A DNA stretch of 64,000 bases from Paraoerskovia sediminicola (GTDB lineage: Bacteria; Actinomycetota; Actinomycetes; Actinomycetales; Cellulomonadaceae). Position 1 is the first letter of the stretch, and each line of letters starts with the position of its first letter. Location: the NCBI RefSeq assembly GCF_030296575.1, contig NZ_AP027729.1:248001-312000 (forward strand). Direction: 5' to 3'. Of the stretch, positions 49,336-57,415 are shown piece after piece. Position numbers and translations under genes: made by a program. The notes beneath the pieces were generated by a model. The model saw only the letters and a list, made by a program, of their open reading frames with translations. It ran no database searches and was not told where the DNA came from.

Positions 49336-50871
49336 ATGAGCAGCCAGTCCCCCGACGACCCGACCGCGGGCGGCCCGCACGACGAGCAGTGGGAGCAGTT
49401 CTTCCGGTCGATGTTCGGGGACGGCGCCGACGAGGCGATGCGCCAGATGCGCGAGCAGGGGCTCGACCCCCGCGCACTCGCGCAGAGCACCGGCCTCGGC
49501 GACGACCCCCGTGCTCTCGAGGCGATGCTCGCCCAGGTCAAGCGGATGTTCGAGACCTCCGGCGACTCCCCGGTCAACGCCGGGGTCGCGCACGACGTCG
49601 CCCGGCAGGTCGCCGTCACCGGCGGCGACCCGGTCGTGGTCGCCGCCCAGGCCCGCACCGCGAAGGACGCCCTGTCGGTCGCCGAGCTGTGGCTCGACGT
49701 CGTCACCGACCTGCCGCCCGCCGGCGGGGCGCCGAAGGCTTGGAGCCGTTCCGAGTGGGTCGAGGCGACGCTCCCCGCGTGGGGCCGGCTCGTCGCCCCG
49801 GTCGCGGCGTCGGTCGCCGACGCGATGGCCACGGTCCTCGGCGACCAGATGGGCGAGCTCGACGGCGGCGCCATGCCCGAGATCCCCGGCATGCCCCGAG
49901 GGATGCTCGGACAGCTGGACCCGGCCGGGATGATGCGCAAGCTCGGTTCCGCCGTCTTCGGCATGCAGACCGGACAAGCGGCCGGCACCCTATCCCGCGA
50001 GGTGTTCGGCGCGACCGACGTCGGCGTACCGCTCATCGAGGAGAACGTCACGGTCCTCGTCCCCAGCAACGTCGAGGCGTTCGCCGAGGGACTCGACGCG
50101 CCGCTCGACGAGGTCCGCCTCTTCCTCGCGCTCCGCGAGGCCGCCCACGCACGCCTCTTCGCGCACGTCCCGTGGCTCCGAGCGCACCTGCTCGGCCTGG
50201 TCGAGGAGTACGCCCGCGGCATCACGATCGACCTGGAGACGCTCGAGGAGCGCGTCCGGTCGATCGACATCAGCGACACCTCGGCGCTCCAGGACGCGCT
50301 CAAGGGCCACGTCTTCCGCGGTCAGAACACCGAGGAGCAGCGCGCCACCCTCCTGCGGCTCGAGACGACGCTCGCCCTCGTCGAGGGCTGGGTGGACGAG
50401 GTGACGGCGACCGCCGCGCTTCCCCACCTGCCGCACGCGGTGCCGCTGCGCGAGATGCTCCGCCGCCGCCGGGCCGCCGGCGGGCCGGCCGAGCACGTCT
50501 TCTCGTCGCTCGTCGCCCTCGAGCTGCGCCCCCGCCGCTCGAGGGACGCCGCCGCGCTGTGGGCACACATCACCGCCGGGTCCGGGCCCGCCGGGCGTGA
50601 CGGCGTGTGGGAGCACCCCGACCTGCTCCCCGACGACCAGGACCTCGACAACCCTGCCGGGTACTCGGAGCGCCGGTCGGCGGTCGCCGAGGGGTCCGCC
50701 GACCTGGACCGGGCGCTCGAGGACATCCTCTCCGGGACGGTGGCCGGCATCGACGACTCGGGCGAGTCCACGGCCGAGCCCGGCAGCGGTGACGGCGCCG
50801 AGGACACCGCCGCGGGAGGCTCCGACGACAGCACCGGCGACGACGAGGGCGGGGCTCCGCAGGACCGCTAG
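49336..50871 (+). CDS. Zinc-dependent metalloprotease-like protein, DUF2342 family
   Basis: 511 residues. The family is predicted to have a metalloprotease fold. Its characteristic region is E-V-R-L-F-L-A-L-R-E-A-A-H-A-R-L-F, followed by H-V-P-W-L and V-E-G-W-V-D-E-V-T, with the likely metal ligands in E-A-A-H. It was described in some genomes as coenzyme F420 biosynthesis-associated, without proof. An acidic Ser/Gly/Asp tail ends the protein. ATG at 49336 has GAGGAG upstream. Counterpart of Rv3195 in the same neighbourhood. Confidence 0.88.
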   Translation: MSSQSPDDPTAGGPHDEQWEQFFRSMFGDGADEAMRQMREQGLDPRALAQSTGLGDDPRALEAMLAQVKRMFETSGDSPVNAGVAHDVARQVAVTGGDPVVVAAQARTAKDALSVAELWLDVVTDLPPAGGAPKAWSRSEWVEATLPAWGRLVAPVAASVADAMATVLGDQMGELDGGAMPEIPGMPRGMLGQLDPAGMMRKLGSAVFGMQTGQAAGTLSREVFGATDVGVPLIEENVTVLVPSNVEAFAEGLDAPLDEVRLFLALREAAHARLFAHVPWLRAHLLGLVEEYARGITIDLETLEERVRSIDISDTSALQDALKGHVFRGQNTEEQRATLLRLETTLALVEGWVDEVTATAALPHLPHAVPLREMLRRRRAAGGPAEHVFSSLVALELRPRRSRDAAALWAHITAGSGPAGRDGVWEHPDLLPDDQDLDNPAGYSERRSAVAEGSADLDRALEDILSGTVAGIDDSGESTAEPGSGDGAEDTAAGGSDDSTGDDEGGAPQDR

Positions 50872-50893
50872 TCGCGAGGTCCAGGGAGGACGG

Positions 50894-51427
50894 TCAGTCG
50901 TCGTCCGGCGGCTCGCCCGCGAGGTCTCGCCCGTAGGCGACGCCCTCGAGGAACCCCCGCGCGCGATCCGTCCGCGGGTAGCTCTCGAGCTCTGCCCAGA
51001 ACTCCGGGCCGTGTCCGGCGTGGATCAAGTGGGTGAGCTCGTGCAGGACGACGTAGTCGAGCACCCAGCCCGGCATGCCCCGCACGCGGGTCGAGATCCT
51101 GATGGACCCGTCGATGAGGGTGCACGAGCCCCAGCGCCGACCCTGGTTGCCCGACCACCTCACGCTGGACGGGCTGACCCGACCACCCAGGTAACGCTCG
51201 GCGAGGCGCTGCGCCCGCGCGAGCAGCTCCGCGTCGGACGGGCGACGGCGCCGCTCCTTGTCGGCCAGCCGCTGGAGCATGCGCTGCACCCACTCGCGCT
51301 CCTGCGCCCGGGAGAATCGCGCGGGGATGGACACGACGGTGGTCGTGCCGTCCCGGTGAGCGCTCACGGTGCTCTTGCGCCGACGGCTGCGACGCACCTC
51401 GACGGTCGCCTCCGTCTCGTCCACCAC
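50894..51427 (-). CDS. YgjP-like (M48-related) zinc metallopeptidase
   Basis: About 177 residues. The zinc motif H-E-L-T-H-L-I-H-A-G-H-G-P-E-F-W is complete (HExxH plus a third His) and follows W-G-S-C-T-L-I-D-G-S-I-R-I, the usual lead-in for this family. The start is one of two adjacent GTG codons (51427 or 51424); neither has a strong ribosome binding site. Convergent with the DUF2342 gene. Confidence 0.88.
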   Translation of the reverse strand: MVDETEATVEVRRSRRRKSTVSAHRDGTTTVVSIPARFSRAQEREWVQRMLQRLADKERRRRPSDAELLARAQRLAERYLGGRVSPSSVRWSGNQGRRWGSCTLIDGSIRISTRVRGMPGWVLDYVVLHELTHLIHAGHGPEFWAELESYPRTDRARGFLEGVAYGRDLAGEPPDDD

Positions 51428-51600
51428 GCGCCGACCGTACCGCCAGACGTGACCTGACACACACTGCGACACGGCGCTCCCGGCGAACAGGAGAACGCTC
51501 CCTGTGGACGACGGCGGTGCGACGCAGCGCCGATGGCAGGGTGATGCCCGACGGCCAGGGTGCCGGCACGAGCGGCACGAACAGCGATGCAGGGGGCGAC

Positions 51601-52779
51601 ATGAGGGGCGACACGGCGACGGTGCCGGCCGGCACAGTGACGGCACCGGCCGGCGAGCGAGACGGGAGGAGTGGCGGCACGACGGCCGGGGCTGGGTCCG
51701 GCGGGTGTGCCGCAGGCACGAGCACAGGCACCGGCACGGTCCGCTCCCCTGCCGACGACGACGTGGTGCGTCGCGGCACGGTCGTCGTCGAGACCGGTCC
51801 CGGTGCGGTGCAGGTGGGCGTCGACCCGCGGTGGTCGGTGCGGATCACCGGGCTGCTCCCGGCAGAGGTCCGGTGGCTCCGGCACTCGGCGCTGCGCGGC
51901 GCACCCGGCATCCGGGGCGACTGCCCTGCCGAGGTCCGGGTGGCCCAGCTGCGTGGGGCGCTGCGAGCGGCCGGCCTCCTGGTCGCCCCGGTGCAGACGC
52001 ACCCGGATGCGATCCTCGCTCCCGCGAACGGCGCCGCGGACGTCGCGGCCCTCGCTCAGCTCGCCGACGGGACGACCGGTGACGCCGTCCTGGCCGCCCG
52101 GGCACGCCGGACGGTCGCCATCGACGGGCTGGGCCGGTCGGGGATGGCGATCGCGGTCGTCCTGGCGAGCGCGGGCGTCGGGCGCCTCGTGCTCGACGAC
52201 CCGACCGTCGTCCAGGCCACCGACGTCGGCCTCGGCGCGTACCGCTGGCAGGACGTGGGCCAGGTGCGGAGCACGGCCGCCCGCCGGGTGATCTCGGAGG
52301 TCTCCGGAGTCCACGTGTCGTCGCGGGTGGAGCAGGACCTGGACGCCGCCGTGCTCACGAGCGCCTGGGTGGCCGACGCGGCACGGGCCGACCGGCTCAT
52401 GGTCGACCGTGTACCGCACCTGTCCGTCGTCACCGGGGAGGCCGGCGCGACCGTCGGGCCCTTCGTGCGCCCCGGATCCACGCCGTGCCTGAGGTGCGTG
52501 GAGCTCGCGCGAGCCGACGAGGACCCCGCGTGGCCCGTCGTCTCCCGCGCGTTGCGCTCCCGTTCGCGCCTCACAGCGACGGCCGAGTCGACCGCGACGG
52601 CGACCGCCGCAGGGATCGCCGCGGCTCAGGTGCTGGCCCTGCTCGACGGCGCGGAGCCGACGACCGGTCACGCGTGCATCGAGGTCCTCCTCCCCGGATG
52701 CGTGCCCACCGGTCGACCGGTGGCGCCGTGGGCCGGCTGCGCGTGCGGCGCAGCCCGCAGCACGACGCCCCGGTCGTAA
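51601..52779 (+). CDS. ThiF/E1-like protein (TOMM leader-peptide-binding type)
   Basis: About 392 residues. The first 60 are low-complexity Gly/Thr/Ala. Then comes a small winged domain (about 60-160) like the leader-binding domain of RiPP cyclodehydratase partner proteins, and an E1-like Rossmann domain starting V-A-I-D-G-L-G-R-S-G-M-A with L-V-L-D-D-P-T-V-V acidic strand. C-L-R-C and C-A-C pairs could hold zinc. The conserved Arg/Lys/Asp set of active E1 enzymes is only partly visible. The ATG at 51601 is chosen for its AGGGGG; ATGs at 51517 and 51544 are alternatives. Equivalent in position to Rv3196. Confidence 0.7.
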   Translation: MRGDTATVPAGTVTAPAGERDGRSGGTTAGAGSGGCAAGTSTGTGTVRSPADDDVVRRGTVVVETGPGAVQVGVDPRWSVRITGLLPAEVRWLRHSALRGAPGIRGDCPAEVRVAQLRGALRAAGLLVAPVQTHPDAILAPANGAADVAALAQLADGTTGDAVLAARARRTVAIDGLGRSGMAIAVVLASAGVGRLVLDDPTVVQATDVGLGAYRWQDVGQVRSTAARRVISEVSGVHVSSRVEQDLDAAVLTSAWVADAARADRLMVDRVPHLSVVTGEAGATVGPFVRPGSTPCLRCVELARADEDPAWPVVSRALRSRSRLTATAESTATATAAGIAAAQVLALLDGAEPTTGHACIEVLLPGCVPTGRPVAPWAGCACGAARSTTPRS

Positions 52780-52820
52780 CCGTCGGCACACCGAGACGGA
52801 CGGCCCGGGCGTTCACGGGG

Positions 52821-53290
52821 TCATGCCGCACTCTCGCGCTCGGCGCGCTCCAGCTCTCGCGCCCTCAGCTCGGCCTTCGAGGGTCGTCCGCGACCGCGCT
52901 TGCGCGCGACGACGACGCCGTCGACGAAGACCTCGCCTCCCCAGACGCCCCAGGGCTCCCCCGCTCGACGGCGCCCGCGAGGCACGCCACCCGCAACGGG
53001 CACTCCCCGCACAGAGCTTTGGCGCGCTCGACGTCGGCCGACCGCTCGGCGAACCAGAGCTCGGGGCTCTCGCTGCGGCACGGGAGAACGCGCGACATGA
53101 GCAGGTCGAACTCGTCGGCGTCGGGTAGGACTGCACGGGTCGCGCCGGCAGCAGCGGCCGTCGGGACGGTGGCAGTCGTAGGGACGGCGGCGGTCGTAGG
53201 GACAGCGGCGCCCCCGGGGTCGCGGGTGACGGCCGGCGCGCCCGCGCCGAGGTGGGTCGTCCGATCGTCGAGCAGCATGTCGGGCCGCAC
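52821..53290 (-). CDS. whiB7: Transcription factor WhiB7 (one frame break)
   Basis: 156 residues after repair. WhiB7 holds a [4Fe-4S] cluster, binds the principal sigma factor and activates intrinsic antibiotic-resistance genes. The four cluster cysteines are at 71, 94, 97 and 103 (C ... L-C-G-E-C-P-L-R-V-A-C). Next comes E-P-W-G-V-W-G-G-E, then the AT-hook K-R-G-R-G-R-P-S-K at about 131-139, which marks WhiB7 among WhiB proteins. One C is missing at 52968-52972, exactly between R-G and E-P-W-G. GTG at 53290 has GGAGG 4 bases upstream. A Thr/Ala/Val-rich N-terminus precedes the cluster domain. Confidence 0.93.
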
Positions 53291-53368
53291 GATTCCTCCA
53301 GGTCTTCTGAACGTATGTCTGGTCGTCCAGGACCTGAGCACCCGTGTCGGGTGCGATCGGCACGAGAA

Positions 53369-53399
53369 AGGCCGCGGGTCCTGGTGGACTCCGCGGCCT
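53369..53399 (-). terminator. Intrinsic terminator inside the whiB7 leader
   Basis: On the minus strand AGGCCGCGG-A-GTCC pairs with GGAC-CCGCGGCCT around the loop ACCA, a 13-bp stem with one bulged base, followed by TTCTCG. It begins 20 bases after the uORF stop and ends about 80 bases before the whiB7 start, so it would cut the transcript before whiB7. Confidence 0.8.
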
Positions 53400-53401
53400 A
53401 C

Positions 53402-53437
53402 GTGGTGCTGGACCTCGTCCTAGAGGTCGAGCACCGC
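53402..53437 (-). promoter_or_regulatory. Hairpin holding the uORF stop codon in its loop
   Basis: On the minus strand GTGCTCGACCTC (the last four sense codons of the uORF) pairs with GAGGTCCAGCAC (53416-53405), one mismatch, with a further three pairs outside. The 6-base loop TAGGAC contains the TAG stop. A ribosome finishing the uORF must open this stem, so its folding reports on translation of the uORF end. Confidence 0.7.
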
Positions 53438-53599
53438 CCAGGAGGCGGAGTCGGGTGCGTAGCGAGCGGGAGCCCCACCCGTGCGCGGGCGCGCGGAGGA
53501 GATCCCGTGGGTCGCGGACGTGATGGAGACAGGGGTCGTCATGACCGCCGCTGCGGTGACTGTCGCTGCCGTGCACGTCGCACCGTCGAAGTTCTTCAT
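53420..53599 (-). CDS. 59-residue upstream ORF of whiB7 (leader peptide)
   Basis: ATG at 53599 with GAGGAGG about 11 bases upstream; TAG at 53420-53422. The peptide opens M-K-N-F-D-G-A-T-C-T, is rich in Thr, Ala, Val and Ser in its first half and ends S-A-S-W-A-V-L-D-L. It has no membrane segment or known domain. It is transcribed as the first reading frame of the whiB7 transcript. By analogy with other whiB7 leaders its translation, not its product, is expected to matter. An independent function, for example as a modified peptide, cannot be excluded. Confidence 0.7.
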   Translation of the reverse strand: MKNFDGATCTAATVTAAAVMTTPVSITSATHGISSARPRTGGAPARYAPDSASWAVLDL

Positions 53600-53669
53600 C
53601 GCTGCACCCACCTCCTCTCGTCTCGACCGGGCACCTCTCGGCGCCCCGTCTGCTTCACCGGACGACACG

Positions 53670-53707
53670 ACACTAGACCCGCCCGCGCACCCGGACAACT
53701 GAATTAA
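53670..53707 (-). promoter_or_regulatory. whiB7 promoter with AT-rich activator element
   Basis: On the minus strand TTGTCC (53698-53693) and TAGTGT (53675-53670) are spaced by 17 bases. TTAATT (53707-53702) lies three bases upstream of the -35 box, very unusual in this GC-rich DNA. Known WhiB7-dependent promoters have an AT-rich patch just upstream of the -35 that the AT-hook contacts, so autoactivation is likely. A short CCGACG/CGTCGG hairpin just before TTAATT may end uvrD2 transcripts. Confidence 0.7.
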
Positions 53708-53742
53708 CCGACGCGTTCGTCGGCACCTCTGCCGGAGCCGGC

Positions 53743-55791
53743 TCAGGAGCCCGCGGGGCGGTCCGCCGAGCGCACGAGCTCGAGGATCGTGGCGCCGTAC
53801 CGGTCGATCTTCGCGGGCCCGATGCCCTGGATCCGAGCCAGGTCCGCGACAGTGGTCGGTCGAGCCTCCGCGATGGCGGCCAGCGTCGCGTCCACCAGTA
53901 CGGTGAACGCGGGCTTGTCCGTCTCGGTCGCGACCGTGCGGCGCCACTCCCGCAGCCCGTCGAACAGCTCCTGGTCGTACTCACCGGTCAGCGCCGCGCG
54001 GGCGCTGCCCTTCGCTGGACGTCGCGCCCGCCGCACCGCCTCGTCGGGCCAGAGTCCGTCGAGGAACCGCGTCCGGCGCCGAGACGCCCGCCCACCCGGG
54101 TTGCGGGAGCGGGCGTACGAGAGCTCGAGGTCGTGGCGAGCCCGCGTGATCCCGACGTAGAGCAGCCGGCGTTCCTCTGCCACACCCTCGTCGCTGTCGG
54201 CGAGCGAGATCGGCATCAGACCCTCGCTCAGCCCGGCCAGGAACACCGCGTCCCACTCGAGCCCCTTCGCCGCGTGCAGCGAGGCCAGCATCACGCCCTC
54301 GACGGTCGGCGCGTGCTGCGCGGACGCTCTCTCGTCGAGCTCTGCGACGAACCCGGGCAGGAGCACGGGCTCCTGGTCCGGCTCGACCGCCGCGACGTCG
54401 TCGGCCAGCGCGACGAGCGCCTGGAGCGAGTCCCACTTCTCGCGCGCCGCCCCTCGGGCCGCGGGCGCGGACTCGGACCACCCGGCCGACATCAGCACGT
54501 CCCGGACCGTCTCGGGCATCGGGACCGCGGGGTCGGCGCTCCGCGCCGCACCGCGCAGCAGCACGATCGCGTCGCGGACCTCCTTGCGCTGGAAGAACCG
54601 CTGCCCGCCGCGCACCAGATACCCGATGCCCGCGTCCGCGAGCGCCGACTCGAACGCCTCGGACTGCGAGTTGGTGCGGTAGAGGATCGCGATCTCGCTC
54701 GGCGCGGTGCCCGCGGCGACGAGACGGCCGATGCGCTCCGCGATCCCGCGGGCCTCCGACTCGTCGTCGTCGTACGCCGTGTAACCGATCGGCGGACCGG
54801 AGGGGCGCTGCGCGATCAGCTCCAGCGGCGCCGTCCCACCACGCCGGCGGCCGGCGTGGGCGAGCAGCTTGTTCGCGAGGCCGACGACCTGCGGCGTGGA
54901 GCGGTAGTCCCTGACGAGGCTGACGACCTGTGCCTGCGGGTAGCGGGACCGGAAGGTGAGCAGGTGGTGCGGCGTCGCGCCCGTGAACGAGTAGATGGTC
55001 TGGCTCGGGTCGCCGACCACGCAGAGCTCCTTGCGGCCGCCGAGCCACTGGTCGAGCACCAGCTGCTGCAGCGGGGAGACGTCCTGGTACTCGTCGACGA
55101 CGAAGTGCCGGTACTGGCGACGGACCTCGTCGGCGACCTTGCCGTGCGACGCGAGCATGTCGCCGAGCATCAGCAGGACGTCCTCGAAGTCGATCACCGA
55201 CCGCTCGGTCTTGACCTCCTCGTACGCCGCGATGAGCCGTGAGACGGTCCGGGGGTCGTAGCCGGCGACCTCCCGGGCCATCGCGGCCGCGGCCTTCTCG
55301 TAGTCCTCGGACGTGACGAGGGAGACCTTGGACCACTCGACCTCCGACGCCAGGTCGCGCACCGCGACGCGGTCGACTGAGATCCCGACGCGTCGCGCGG
55401 CCTCGGCCACGACCTGCGCCTTCTGCTCGAGGATCCGTGGTGGTGCGCCTCCGACGACCTGCGGCCAGAAGTAGCCGAGCTGCCGCAGCGCCGCGGCGTG
55501 GAAGGTCCTCGCCTGGACCCCCACGACCCCCAGGTCGCGCAGCCGGGTCCGCATCTCGCCCGCGGCGCGCGCGGTGAAGGTCACGGCCAGCACCCCGGTC
55601 GGGGTGTACGCGCCGGTGCGGACGCCGTAGGCGATGCGGTGCGTGATCGCCCGGGTCTTGCCGGTGCCCGCGCCGGCGAGGACGCAGACGGGTCCGGTGA
55701 GCGCGAGCGCCACGTCCCGCTGGTCGGGGTCGAGCGCGTCGAGGATGGCGTCGGCAGGGCCGGTGGCGAGCGTGCGCGAGGTGGAGGACAT
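53743..55791 (-). CDS. uvrD2: ATP-dependent DNA helicase UvrD2
   Basis: 682 residues, superfamily 1A helicase. Walker A L-A-G-A-G-T-G-K-T is at about 38-46, motif II reads V-V-D-E-Y-Q-D-V-S, then V-V-G-D-P-S-Q-T-I-Y, T-I-H-A-like S-L-H-A-A-K-G-L-E-W and V-G-I-T-R-A-R. The C-terminal HRDC domain (about 595-680) sets UvrD2 apart from UvrD1/PcrA. ATG at 55791 gives the usual N-terminus. In mycobacteria uvrD2 is beside whiB7, as here. Confidence 0.95.
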   Translation of the reverse strand: MSSTSRTLATGPADAILDALDPDQRDVALALTGPVCVLAGAGTGKTRAITHRIAYGVRTGAYTPTGVLAVTFTARAAGEMRTRLRDLGVVGVQARTFHAAALRQLGYFWPQVVGGAPPRILEQKAQVVAEAARRVGISVDRVAVRDLASEVEWSKVSLVTSEDYEKAAAAMAREVAGYDPRTVSRLIAAYEEVKTERSVIDFEDVLLMLGDMLASHGKVADEVRRQYRHFVVDEYQDVSPLQQLVLDQWLGGRKELCVVGDPSQTIYSFTGATPHHLLTFRSRYPQAQVVSLVRDYRSTPQVVGLANKLLAHAGRRRGGTAPLELIAQRPSGPPIGYTAYDDDESEARGIAERIGRLVAAGTAPSEIAILYRTNSQSEAFESALADAGIGYLVRGGQRFFQRKEVRDAIVLLRGAARSADPAVPMPETVRDVLMSAGWSESAPAARGAAREKWDSLQALVALADDVAAVEPDQEPVLLPGFVAELDERASAQHAPTVEGVMLASLHAAKGLEWDAVFLAGLSEGLMPISLADSDEGVAEERRLLYVGITRARHDLELSYARSRNPGGRASRRRTRFLDGLWPDEAVRRARRPAKGSARAALTGEYDQELFDGLREWRRTVATETDKPAFTVLVDATLAAIAEARPTTVADLARIQGIGPAKIDRYGATILELVRSADRPAGS

Positions 55792-55928
55792 CACGGCCGA
55801 TTCTCGCAGCCGGCACCGACAGGCCACGACGCACGGTCCGCCGTCCGCCCCTCGGGAACACCCGGGCCCCCGCCCTGGTTGACCTGGACGCGCACGACAC
55901 CACCCGGACCGACCCGAGGAGACCTCGT

Positions 55929-56195
55929 ATGACCGACGCACTGACCACGCCGGAGACCGGATCGGTCGTCATGTATTCGACGACCTGGTGCGGCTACTGC
56001 CGACGCCTCAAGGGCCAGCTCGACTCCGTCGGCATCGGCTACCGCGAGGTCAACATCGAGGAGCACCCCGAGGCCGCCGGCTACGTCGAGGAGGTCAACG
56101 GGGGCAACCAGACCGTCCCCACCCTCGTCTTCCCGGACGGGACCTCCGCGACGAACCCGTCGCTCGCCGAGGTCAAGCAGCGCCTCGGGGTCTGA
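55929..56195 (+). CDS. mrx1: Mycoredoxin
   Basis: 88 residues, glutaredoxin-like fold. The active site W-C-G-Y-C is at 20-24 (Cys 21 and 24) and the cis-Pro loop T-V-P-T-L near residue 63. Mycoredoxins reduce mycothiol-protein mixed disulfides. The neighbours uvrD2, whiB7 and nudC match the mycobacterial locus (Rv3198A), and WhiB7 links this place to the mycothiol redox state. ATG at 55929 follows GAGGAG. Confidence 0.95.
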   Translation: MTDALTTPETGSVVMYSTTWCGYCRRLKGQLDSVGIGYREVNIEEHPEAAGYVEEVNGGNQTVPTLVFPDGTSATNPSLAEVKQRLGV

Positions 56196-56231
56196 GACCC
56201 GGCGCGGCCTCCGCTCGCCGGCCCGGGGAGA

Positions 56232-57245
56232 TCACTCCCCGGGCAGCGAGCCGCCGAACCAGTCCTCGATCAACGCCCGGGCGATCGACGACCGACCCGG
56301 CAGCAGCACCTCGCCCGTCCCGACGGCCTGCGCGAGCCCGGGCCGGGTGAACCACCGCGCCGCGGTGACCTCGACGCCGTCCACCCGGACGTCCGTCGTG
56401 GTCGCGCGGGCCGCGAACCCGAGCATGAGGGAGGCCGGGAACGGCCATGACTGGCTCCCCTGGTAGCGGACCTCCCCGATCGTGAGCCCGACCTCCTCGA
56501 GGACCTCCCGGCGGACCGCGGACTCCAGCGACTCCCCCGGCTCGACGTACCCGGCGAGCGTCGAGAACCGCCGCTCCGGCCAACGCGCCGCGTGGCCGAG
56601 CAGGAGCCGGTCCTGGGCGTCCGTGACCGTCATGATCACGGCTGCGTCCGTCCGCGGGTAGAGGTCCACCCCCTCGACGGGGCAGCGGCGCACCCAGCCC
56701 GCGTGGGTGACCTCGGTCGGCGCGCCGCACCGAGGGCACCTCGGGTGGGAGGCGTGCCAGCCGGCGAGCGCGACCCCCGCCGTCGCCGCCGCGCCGTCCA
56801 CGTCCGAGAGCGAGACCGAGGCCGCCCGGAGCCCGACGAAGGTCGACGCCTCGCGAGGGTCGCGCGGGTCGTGCTGCGCCTGGGCACCGGGGTCCGCGGG
56901 CGGAGGGAGCAGCACCGCGACGAGCTCGACACCGCGGACGACGTCCCGCCCGAGGTAGGCCCGGATCGCTCCGTCGGGGAGCGGGACGGCGCTTGGCTCG
57001 AACCGCGCGAGGTCGAGAGCGCCGTCCTGGCCGGACGACGACACGGCGAGGCGACCGCCGTCGACCAGGACGACCTGGGTCGCGGTGTCGTCCCAGAGGT
57101 CGTCGAGCAGACCGGGCGCGGATCTCCGGTCACCGGCCGGGTCGAGGGTCACCGGGCGCGCCTCGTGGCCGTCGAGGGGTGTCGGACGGCGCCCGCCCCG
57201 GTCGGGCGTGCGCGTCTCGTCGGCTCGGTCCACGTCGTGCGTCAC
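56232..57245 (-). CDS. nudC: NAD+ diphosphatase NudC
   Basis: 337 residues. It hydrolyses NADH/NAD+ to NMN(H) and AMP and can remove NAD caps from RNA. A zinc-ribbon starts C-P-R-C-G near residue 165. The Nudix box runs G-Y-V-E-P-G-E-S-L-E then R-E-V-L-E-E-V-G near 235-255, and the NudC marker S-Q-S-W-P-F-P-A-S-L-M follows near residue 265. The third zinc Cys is visible and the fourth ligand is not Cys, as in some actinomycete NudCs. GTG at 57245. Convergent with mycoredoxin. Confidence 0.95.
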   Translation of the reverse strand: MTHDVDRADETRTPDRGGRRPTPLDGHEARPVTLDPAGDRRSAPGLLDDLWDDTATQVVLVDGGRLAVSSSGQDGALDLARFEPSAVPLPDGAIRAYLGRDVVRGVELVAVLLPPPADPGAQAQHDPRDPREASTFVGLRAASVSLSDVDGAAATAGVALAGWHASHPRCPRCGAPTEVTHAGWVRRCPVEGVDLYPRTDAAVIMTVTDAQDRLLLGHAARWPERRFSTLAGYVEPGESLESAVRREVLEEVGLTIGEVRYQGSQSWPFPASLMLGFAARATTTDVRVDGVEVTAARWFTRPGLAQAVGTGEVLLPGRSSIARALIEDWFGGSLPGE

Positions 57246-57415
57246 CGCACGAACCTACGTCCGCGAGGAGGTCGTCGGCGAACGTGCTGGAAACCACGCC
57301 GGAGTCGAGGCGATCCGGTCGGACGGACGAACCCGACGAGCGCAGCGACGCAGCAACCAGGGGACACACCGCCGGGCGGCCCGCCGCAGCGGCGCGGACG
57401 CACTACCGTTGGCGG

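Larger units (their letters stand above)
53291..53663 (-). promoter_or_regulatory. whiB7 attenuator leader
   Basis: About 370 bases from the predicted transcript start to the whiB7 GTG. In order on the minus strand: a short untranslated start, a 59-codon upstream ORF (53599-53420), a hairpin around the uORF stop, a terminator (53399-53369), a small hairpin GCACCCG/CGGGTGC (53354-53338) and the whiB7 ribosome binding site. The motifs GGACC and GGTCC recur, so that 53377-53384 is perfectly complementary to 53327-53334 as well as being part of the terminator, allowing rival folds. Leaders with a uORF and early terminator are known for whiB7/wblC in mycobacteria and Streptomyces. Confidence 0.75.

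Noticed and set aside
52968..52972. Programmed frameshift in whiB7
   Set aside because: The site is a plain C/G run like the other 19 breaks and has no slippery heptamer with a following pseudoknot that I can see. The known family is not frameshifted.
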